A DNA stretch of 64,000 nucleotides from Tamarix chinensis (lineage: Eukaryota > Streptophyta > Magnoliopsida > Caryophyllales > Tamaricaceae), in contig CM060172.1 of the NCBI GenBank assembly GCA_030549775.1, forward strand, positions 7,551,861-7,615,860, given 5' to 3'. Made by a program: the position numbers and the translations under genes. The notes below the pieces were generated by a model. That model saw nothing but the letters and a program-made list of their open reading frames with translations, was not told the origin of the DNA and did no database searches. This document shows, piece by piece, positions 55,891 to 64,000 of this stretch; within the stretch, counting starts at the first letter, position 1; each line of letters opens with the position of its first letter.

Positions 55891-56645
55891 CCGCACTCGC
55901 ATGGATTAATAAAGATTATAATGTGAATCAGTTATATTTACCAGAGATCTAAAAGAATAAGTCTATCTGGACCATAGCTACCCTTTATCATCTTTTTTAC
56001 TACATGTTGTTCATATGGCTATGCCATTTATACTGTGTAGTGTGTTTTGTATGTTGGCCTTAGCACATCTATTACCTTACTCAATACGTAGCATACTGAG
56101 CACCCGTTTCATGGGTGCTGCTCATTCCCACGAGCAGAAGACCCCTCTAAGCTTGTGCAGGTAGGGGATGATGTCTTCGATGCCTACAACACCTACGAGG
56201 CATCAGGTGGGGCTAAGCGTTGAGCCTAAACTGACTTGGGGATCGACAGCAACTCGGCTGGACTCTGTTTCTTTTATTGGACCTTGTATTATCATATTTT
56301 AGTTGTGCTTTTGTACTATGCTTTATGTTTTGAAAAACTCTAGTCACGTACTCTTTGGTTTGTAATCCTAAATCGCACTCTGATTTCTATATGACTTGTG
56401 TTTTATTAATGATTTGTGTTTAATGTTAACTTTATTTAGCCTTAGCACTTAGTACTAGAACGGTAGGAGTGAACCAATCTAGTACTAAGTGTGGCGGTAA
56501 TGCCCCCGAGTTTATGGTTTTATCTTTTTGCTTCCGCTAAACCCTTTTAATTAAACAAAATTTTTCAGTAGTAAATTTGGGGGTGTTACAAGTTTGCCAA
56601 ACTAATCGATTGGTTTTCCCAAGCGATTAATTGGTCAACATTAAC

Positions 56646-57329
56646 TATTGACAAATTTACTGAGTTGTCATACAATAGATATATGTTATTTTACTTCAAG
56701 AATCCCCAACTGTACAAAAGTGTAAAAAACATTTATGTGGTAGCATAAAAAAAAAAACTTTTGACCTGTCATTAATTACAAAAATCAACTCCCTACTCCT
56801 TACAATTAACTCTCAACTACTCATTTTTATATTCACCTTAAGTTGAGATATTTTCCAAACTGTTGGTGCTTATTTTACTCATTTAGAAATTATTCATTAA
56901 TTGTTATATCTATTTCCTTCTATCTAGATTACACTCACAAATATTTCTTACATTTTCATATTTGTATCATTTATGAGATACATTGTAATCAAATGAAACT
57001 CTCCTCGATACTCATTATATGGATATTATGTGTTGTCTAACATTTCTAAGAAAGGTTAATGGATTAATAAATCCATAAACCTAGAGCAACTAAATTAGTT
57101 AACTTGTAAATAATCTCCTAGAAAATCATTGAGATATTATGTTCGTAAAATAAGATAGGAACGATCATCAATTGATAAATACACCAAAGATTCAAAACTC
57201 AAACGGTAGACGCTTGTGGTAGCAGAAATAGAGAAATTTTATTCTCAAATCACTATACATTGCCTATCCAAATTTTATTTTCTTAATTCCATTTCAAAAT
57301 CCCTATTGAATCTCTTCTATAGTTCTTTT
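56646..57329. other. Probable 5' LTR region of the copia remnant
   Basis: AT-rich, no gene. It lies immediately before a copia-like primer-binding site, so it is probably what is left of the 5' LTR. LTR ends could not be located. Confidence 0.4.
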
Positions 57330-57332
57330 AGT

Positions 57333-60300
57333 TGGTATTAGAGCTTGAAATCTCATAAAAGATATAACAATCCAATTTATAAAGATCATCCTAAAAATGA
57401 ATGGATTCAATGGTGTTGAATGAAGGAATCTCCACTATAAAGCCTCTCATGTTCACTGGATAAAATTTTCCTTATTGGAAGCAAATGATGGTGTTCTTCA
57501 TTAAGGCTTAAGATTATGATATGTAGTTGATCATAATTGATGGCTTAATAAAAATCATAAAGGATATTGATGGCATGATGGTTGCCAGAGCACTATTTAA
57601 ACTCACAAATACTGAAAAAAGAAGAAGCTCGTGCTTAATGATGAAGCCATCATGATCTCACAATGTGGGCTTGAAGAGAAATACCACCATAGAATACAAG
57701 TGAATTGAGTAATTGATTCACCTCAATCATAAATAATCTCAAAGAATTAGGAAAGTTATTAATAAGGAAGAGAAATTAAAAAAAGGTGGTGAGATTTCTT
57801 ACAAAAGAATGGATTCTAAAAACAATAACTATTGAAGAAGCTATAGACCTTATTTGTATGACTAATGATTAGATCTTTGGAAATATCAATTTCCATTAAT
57901 CCAAGATGGATGGCATTGGTGAAGAAAAAAAATAATAGGACTCTATCCTTGAAAGCTTCATCCTCTTATCCGGGTGAAAAAATATGTTGACCAAATAATA
58001 GGTTGAAGATGAAGAATTTCCAATTGATGAATAACGATTAACACTCAATAATACTCAATTCAAGAGATATATTCAATCTGGAGTAGAAGACATGGAAGAG
58101 GAGGAATACAAGCTTCCAAGACTTCAAGGAGTATTAGGGACTCATTGAAAGATAACAATATCAAGTGGAACGACTATGGAAATCCCAAACATGTTATTTA
58201 GGATTATTATGAGTTTAGAAAAGGGATTTACTAGCAAATGACAAGGAAAAAAGGAAACACAAGAGAAGCTAAATTGTCTTCATAGAAGGCCATGGATTCA
58301 TTTTGAGAAAGTGAAGGAGGACCATCCAAAGAGGAAGACATAGCAAATCTCTTTTTTATGTCACTCACAGATGTATCCTTCTCTTACAACTTCTATTCCA
58401 ACTTTGACAATGAGTATGATGATGATATTGAGGTACAGTATGAAGCTTCATATTTAAATGATGAACTATTATGCATTATACATGAAATTCTACATGAAAT
58501 TAAAAGGTGACTAAACAACAACACAATATAAAAAGAATTTATAATCACTTAAATGAATTACATATAAACATGCTTAGTGACTAAACTATGTTATAATATT
58601 GGATATTGTACATTACGACCCATCTAAATGAAAAATTCATTGAATTTGATGCATAGAAGAAATTCATTGGTGTGGATAATAAGGTGAAGATAAATCAACT
58701 TCAATTAAATTTAGTTTATCTACAATCCATGTGAGAAATATTTGTGCATATAGCTTATACCTTCACTAAAGATGAAGAAGGATTAAACATATTCCTTGGT
58801 GCTCATCAGTATTGGAAGGTGTGTGAGGGCTTGGGTTATGGTGACAAAATGGAAATGAAACACCAAAATCTAAATAATTATTTTATGAAAACCTTGAAGG
58901 CTCATCAAGTACATGCCTCTCATAAATCTAATTCATGTAATGCATGTGGAAAAAATGGACATTCTTCTTAAATGCATACATATGCCAAGAATGCAAATTT
59001 TGCTTCTACATATAAAAGGAAAATGTTTTCCAATATGTGTGGTAGAAGTGGTTATGCTACCCATCTTGTGGTCTTACTAGATGTGTCAAAGTTGTTTCAA
59101 AATTCATGTAGGTGTGGGTACCTAAATGAACCATAATATAGGAGTCAAACACTAACCATTAAAGACCCATTAAAAGGTACTTAACTAGGACATTTGTGAT
59201 TGCAGGTTTTCTTAAAAGAAAAAATAAGAAGTCACGAATGGTTCCTAGATAGTGTGTGCTAGAGGCACATGATGGGTGATTGAATAATTTTCACAAAAAT
59301 GACATCCTACGATAGAGAAAGTGTTAATTTTGGTAACAACTCCAAAGGAAAGATCATTGGAGTTGGCATCATTAGTATCAATCACTATAAATGAGTCATT
59401 GCTAATGTACACTTAGTTAGTGGTCTTAAGCATATCCTAATTAGCATTAGTTAACTTTGTGATAAGGGATTTTTAATTAAATTTTCCTACCTTCATTATA
59501 TGATTTTGAATGGAGTTAATAAATCTACACTATTTATATGTCCACACATTAACAATGTTTATATGCTTGATGTGAAATCAATTGAATAACATAATAAATA
59601 GTTAAATTCTATAGATAATGATGCATGGATATGGTAAAAGAGAATAACACATGCTAGTATGGGCTTATTAAACAATTTGGCTAGAAAAGATTTAGCTAGT
59701 GGTCTTTATAAGATAAATTTTTAAAAAGACCAACTATGTGATGCATGTCAATAAAGAAAACAAAACAAAGTATCATTCAAACCTTAATATGTTGTGACCA
59801 CATCTAAACCACTTGAATTAATACATATGGACTTGTTTGGAATTAGTTGAAAACGAAGCTTGGGTGGTTATAGATATACACTAGTCATCATTGATGATTA
59901 CTCTTGGTACACATGGACATTATTTGTTTCTTCTAAAGATGATGATCTTAATGCGTTTATTATATTTGTTAATGGAGTTTATGTTGAAAATGGAAAAATG
60001 ATTAAAATAGGATCTCCTATAAATTTTCATCCCTTAGAACTCCACAACAAAATGGTGTTGCTAAGCAAAATGATAGGAATTCCAAAGAAGAAGCAAGAAC
60101 CATGTTATGTGTTTCTAAGATTTCTATGTACTTTTGGGATTATATAGTGCCAACTGCTATCTATGTGATGAATTGGGTGTTGATTTGTTTCATTCTTAAG
60201 AAAACACCCTATGAGATCTATAAAGGTAAGAAACCAAACGCGGGTTATTTCTTAACATTTAGTTGTAAATGTTTTTATCTTAAATAATGGAAAAAAAATT

Positions 60301-60620
60301 TGGGTGATTTTGAATTATAATATGATAAAAGTATTTTAATTGCGTATTCACTATATAGTGAGGCCTACCAAATATTCATCAAAAGAACCTTAATAGTAAA
60401 AGAATCGATATATGTTACTTTTGATGAATCTACTTCTAGTATGAAAGGTAGAAATGATAACAAACTAAGTCCATCAATTATAGCAGACAATTTGCTAGAA
60501 AACAGGAATAAAAAACTAAGGTGGATTAATTATTAGACGAGGATGATGTTCCTCCTATTACTTATTAAGAAAATAAAGTTAGAGAAGATATCCCAAGAGC
60601 TTGGAGATCTATAGTGATAT
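57333..60620 (+). pseudogene. Ty1-copia retrotransposon remnant (gag to integrase), decayed
   Basis: TGGTATTAGAGC at 57,333-57,344 resembles the initiator-Met tRNA primer site common in plant LTR elements. Downstream, plus-strand fragments give a decayed gag (57,400-58,450), a zinc knuckle CNACGKNGHSS at 58,939-58,971, and an integrase core beginning ELIHMDLFG near 59,817 with GGYRYTLVIIDDYSWYTWTL (59,863 on). Then come an AKQNDRNSKEEARTMLCVSK region (60,060-60,120), PYEIYKGKKPN (60,207 on) and RTLIVKESIYVTFDES near 60,390-60,435. Stops and frameshifts are frequent. The reverse transcriptase, RNase H and 3' LTR are missing; sequence is lost after about 60,620. Confidence 0.75.
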
Positions 60621-61569
60621 TAACACCAGAATGACCTTCTATGAGTGGATGAAGACTCAGATTCTCAGCATCATCTTCACTAACATAAATCACTGTCACC
60701 ATGTGCATGGGAACACTACCATCTTTTATTGCCACCCTTTAAGCACACGTGTCAGAATGTAGCCTACTCCATTCTCTTTCCATGAGTAGGCTTAGGTTTT
60801 GACATGAAAAATAAGCACTGGTATGAGGTTGACTACATCCTCTCTACTTCTTCAATATGATTCGTAGTGGACATCTTCCGCCACATGAACCACATGTCGA
60901 TCCATAGTCAAGTAGATATTAGTAACATACCTCTCATTATAAGGATCCTTTGAGACATTGGTGTCCCATATGGTGACTTTATTGCCACTCTTCTTTTCCT
61001 CTATAATAGGCTTGATGACGTGACACTTTAAATCATAAGCTATGAGATGAGTGTAAATAGGCATACCCTAGTGCTTACAACAAAGTTTTATGCTTCACTT
61101 TTGTGCAGTGGCCAGATCATTGCTACACCCGAGACCCAACCTCTTCCTGTTGATGGACATGGCCTCCCACAACCTTCTCATGATCCATTAGCACTAGCTG
61201 ATCTCCCATTTAATACTAAAGAAGTTTCCTCCTTTATTGAAGCACCATTTATAATACCCAAAACTTTATCCTAACTATAATCCAAAGTAATAAATATTTT
61301 AACCTAACCCTAATCTAGAGTAATTATTATTTTTCATAAATCCTAATCTTGAATAATTAATATTTTAACATGATATTAATCTTATGTAATTCATATTTTT
61401 ATCTTATCCTAATCCTTATCATAAATCTAAACCTAATCCTAACTTTAATTCTATATAATTAATATTTTAACCTAAACCTAACCCCAAATTATTGATAAAT
61501 TAATTTTACCCTAATTCTCTAATATTAAAATTAAACATAATTTCAATCCTAACCCTAAACATAACTTTA
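60621..61569. other. Unassigned region with two short open frames and a degenerate repeat
   Basis: A minus-strand frame at 61,064-60,852 (MPIYTHLIAYDLKCHVIKPI) and a plus-strand frame at 61,047-61,274 are open but belong to no family I recognise. They are probably transposon debris. 61,270-61,560 holds the repeat listed separately. Confidence 0.4.
61270..61560. repeat. Degenerate telomere-like minisatellite
   Basis: Irregular units of roughly 30-45 bases combining CCTAACCCTAAT with TAATTAATATTTTAA. The same kind of sequence is at 12,590-12,850. Confidence 0.55.
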
Positions 61570-62190
61570 AGAAGATCTTTGTGGCTAGTAATTTCCTAGA
61601 TGATAAGCTCGTGGACATTAGAGTGTTTTGCTCGTGGCGTCGTGATGATGAGTGGTGGAGGGGTTAGCAACTGAGAGGAGCCACTATAGATTAGTGGGAG
61701 ACTCTTGTTAAGATGCCTAAAGCACGCTTTTACCCTACTCACTTGAGGATGGTGAAGTATAATGAGTTTATGGTGTTACATCACAATACATCTACTGTGG
61801 AGGAGTACTACAACTACGTTTTAGATCTAGTCTGCTTCGGTTTAGAGGTCGACATTGATGATAGGATGAAAGTTTAGCTGTTTCAGTTAGGATTGAGCTT
61901 GATACTTTAGAAGATGCTAATAGGGGATCATTCCCAAAACTTGCACACCATGCTTGACTATGCATTTGATTCATATTTGATTGTGAAGTCCTATATTGCC
62001 AAGTCAGGGGCTAAGTAAGTGTTTGAGGGAAATTAGTGCTAGGGTGGAGGGAATATGTTCTAAGCCGTAGGAGTTCACCAATTATAGACCACACCTCTCT
62101 ATGGAGGATAGTTAATTCAACATTTAAGGAGCATTTTTTGATGTTGGAGATGTGGCAAGAATCATCTTGGAGCCCATTGTGCGTCATGGC
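61570..62190 (+). pseudogene. Ty3-gypsy-type gag remnant
   Basis: Plus-strand reading gives WETLVKMPKARFYPTHLRMV, KYNEFMVLHHNTSTVEEYYN and a decayed GLSL continuation, the pattern of plant retrotransposon gag. A shortened zinc knuckle CWRCGKNHLGAHC follows at about 62,141-62,180. Stops are present. No protease or polymerase follows. Confidence 0.65.
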
Positions 62191-62980
62191 TGAGGTAAGT
62201 TGGGACATCACCAATTTGAGTTTTATACTGCCAGAGGTAGTAATAAGCAAGGACATGCACATTCATAGGGTATTGTGGCTTAGACATAGCAAGTTTACAA
62301 GGCTTAGATGATAGATAGTGGAGTTAGCAAGACTTCTCAGCAGTAGAGGATTCAGAGGCCTTGTGTTTTTTAATAAGGGCAAGGCTCAATCAATGCTACA
62401 AGACCACCTCTAACCAATCACAAGAATGTGATTATGAGTTTTAAATAGATATTTGAATCACAATATAAAATTGTGTTTGTTCATGCAGGTGTTGGAGAAG
62501 TTTAAGTATAGAATGTGAATTATATGAGAAACATAGGCGTCCAGTTTTTATTAACACAAACCCTGTTTCTCACTGAAAACTATAATGTGTTTTGGAAAAA
62601 AGTTAAGAGCAAGGAAATTAACATAGGGTTTTTATGTTTCCTAAACAAATACCATGTTTTCCTTTTATTTTTGAAACACACTATTTGTCCCATAGGATTT
62701 TGTCTTTTATAAAAGGAAACATGATAAAACCCTAGCTGTCAAGTCGTATGACCTAACATCGTCTTATTTTCCTTTGAATTATTCATTAAAAGAGAATTTT
62801 AGATTTTTTTAGTTAATTGGTTTATTATTTTAATCATCTTGTATTTACGGAAGAGCACAAATAAAGATATCTATTTTTTCCCAATTATGCTATTTTGTGA
62901 TTGAACCTTCAAATTTTCATAATCTTATTAATTCCATTTTGGATTTTGATCCTTTCAAGCCACACTATTCCTCAATAACT
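62191..62980. other. Spacer, probably 5' LTR of the second copia remnant
   Basis: AT-rich, no gene. It ends at a primer-site-like TGGTGTTAGAAC (62,981-62,992), which suggests that the preceding few hundred bases derive from an LTR. Exact ends are not visible. Confidence 0.4.
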
Positions 62981-63655
62981 TGGTGTTAGAACTGCATTAT
63001 TAAAGATATCTAGTAATCGAGATGGGTACAATATTTGATAATGAGAAGTTTAATCGATCCGTCAATTTTAGATATGAAAATTGAAGATGCGGGTGATTCT
63101 AATTCATAATGGATTGGGAGAAAGGTATGTCTAATCATTCGAACAAGCTAGAATTGATGATAGATGATAGATTTGAAGAATTATATTTGAAGGCCCTCTC
63201 CACCATAAACTTGTGCTTGTCTAACAAGGCATTACTAGAAGTGGCAAAGGAATCAACGATAGATATCTTGTGGTTAAAGCTTGAGTCATTTTATATAACA
63301 AAATAAATAGCAAATCGGCTAATTTGAAGAGTTGGCTTCAAGACCTGAAATAAGGTGAGGGCTAGTCTTTGGAAATTTTTTTTGGATAAATTTGACTTTA
63401 TAGTTATGGATTTGCATATTATAGATATTAAGTTAGATGATGAATATTTGTCTATTATGTTGTTATGTTTTTTGCCTGCCAACTTTAAACATTTTCATGA
63501 GACTATTTTATTTTTAGGAAGGAAGAGTTAGTCACTAAGGATATGAAATCCACCCTACTACAATGAGAGTTGAATGATAGTTAGTTGACTAGCAGCGGTA
63601 CTTCCAAGGACTTGTATAGTGAGGGATTGGTAGCTAGAAAATGACATAGGAGTAG
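62981..63655 (+). pseudogene. Second Ty1-copia remnant: gag
   Basis: A primer-site-like sequence is followed by gag from the ATG at 63,022 (GTIFDNEKFNRSVNFRYEN). It goes on with LKALSTINLCLSNKALLEVA, DILWLKLESFYITK, a decayed NRL motif, LDKFDFIVMDLHIIDIKLDD and LCFLPANFKHFHETILF. This is the UBN2/gag pattern of plant copia elements and a different lineage from the one at 57,333. Several stops and frameshifts. Cut short by the CACTA end at 63,662. Confidence 0.75.
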
Positions 63656-63661
63656 GATTCT

Positions 63662-64000
63662 TACTACAAGAAAAGCTAATTTTAGCTACATAATTTTTCA
63701 TTGCCAAATATATCTTTGCCAACAATAGTATATTTTTGGTAACGACAAGTTGTCGTTGCCTATCATAGGGTAACTAAAGATTTTTACAACAACTTTTTAG
63801 TGTTGCCAAAAATAATTACTTTGGCAACGATACTTTTATGGATAAAAATAGTTTTGTTATCATAAATTATTAGCATCTATGATGGATCATAATTATATTT
63901 CACAACGATTTTTCTGTTGTGGATATATATATGTATATGTATATGTATATATATATGTATGTATGTATGTATGTATGAAAAATATATCTGTCATTAACAC
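63662..64000. mobile_element. Start of another CACTA family element (CACTA-4), runs off the window
   Basis: Begins TACTACAAGAAAA, one base from the very common plant CACTA terminus CACTACAAGAAAA. Subterminal motifs such as TTGCCAACAA, GGTAACGACAAGTTGTCG and TTTGGCAACGA follow. It differs in motif from the TTTTAATAACGG family. The other end and any genes lie outside the window. A (TA)n/(GTAT)n microsatellite occupies 63,926-63,976. Confidence 0.65.

Larger units (their letters stand above)
51956..56590 (+). mobile_element. Long solo-LTR-like element C, 4,635 bp
   Basis: Starts TGAAATACCCCAAAAATTAT and ends GGGGGTGTTACA, with a perfect 5-bp target duplication AGTTT (51,951-51,955 and 56,591-56,595). 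This is LTR-type structure (TG...CA). In order it contains an AT-rich U3, a TATA box at 52,808, a GC-rich leader, a TTA-triplet block (53,390-54,260), a 50-bp tandem repeat (55,540-55,890) and a conserved CCCACGAGCAGAAGACC segment. No primer-binding site, coding domain or second LTR is inside. Element B at 28,708 is the same family in opposite orientation. GC-rich leader open frames (52,362-53,325) overlap on both strands and look like composition artefacts. The lineage is unknown; very long LTRs occur in Ty3-gypsy groups such as Ogre/Tat. Confidence 0.82.

Noticed and set aside
1..64000. CRISPR arrays, operons, tRNA or rRNA genes
   Set aside because: No regularly spaced identical repeats, bacterial gene clusters, or recognisable cloverleaf or rRNA sequence were seen on either strand. 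A dedicated tRNA or rRNA scan was not possible.

Overview
The window looks like repeat-rich, AT-rich nuclear DNA from a flowering plant. The evidence is one intact intron-less P-class pentatricopeptide (PPR) gene, plant-type CACTA and hAT DNA transposons, plant LINE, Ty1-copia and Ty3-gypsy remnants, and abundant (TA)n, (TAA)n and (GAT)n microsatellites. I cannot name the species. Nothing prokaryotic, viral or organellar was recognised.

Layout. 1-2,300: the 5' end (two small exons) of a minus-strand subtilisin-like protease gene that runs toward the left edge, followed by a block of about 1 kb (1,225-2,215) that recurs at 16,150-17,090. 2,300-12,301: a complete CACTA (En/Spm) transposon of 10,002 bp, with matching termini and a TGG target duplication. 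It carries an uninterrupted TNP2-type transposase (1,075 aa) and an 11-exon gene that reconstructs cleanly to a 744-aa protein joining a transposase_24-like region to a Ulp1/SENP-type cysteine protease. 12,302-17,939: non-coding DNA, an inverted decayed fragment of the same CACTA family, and the second copy of the 1-kb block. 17,940-22,738: a complete 4.8-kb hAT transposon with a perfect 8-bp target duplication and a four-exon, 762-aa transposase. 23,148-35,350: a duplicated segment carrying LINE remnants; the second copy is split by a 5.0-kb LTR. 35,351-39,465: a third, decayed CACTA copy. 39,466-42,030: a different, plus-strand LINE remnant. 43,646-45,685: the PPR gene, the only clearly intact host gene. 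47,456-48,182: a non-autonomous hAT element. 51,956-56,590: a 4.6-kb solo-LTR-like element with a perfect AGTTT target duplication. 57,330-63,655: decayed copia, gypsy and second copia remnants. 63,662-64,000: the start of another CACTA family, cut by the window end.

How the parts relate. Most of the window is nested transposons of different ages. The CACTA element at 2,300 and the hAT element at 17,940 look young: open frames are intact and target duplications match. The other CACTA copies, LINEs and copia/gypsy pieces are old. The most interesting unit is CACTA-1: an apparently complete element that couples a transposase to a SUMO-protease-like gene, with subterminal arrays of the motif TTTTAATAACGG arranged in palindromes.
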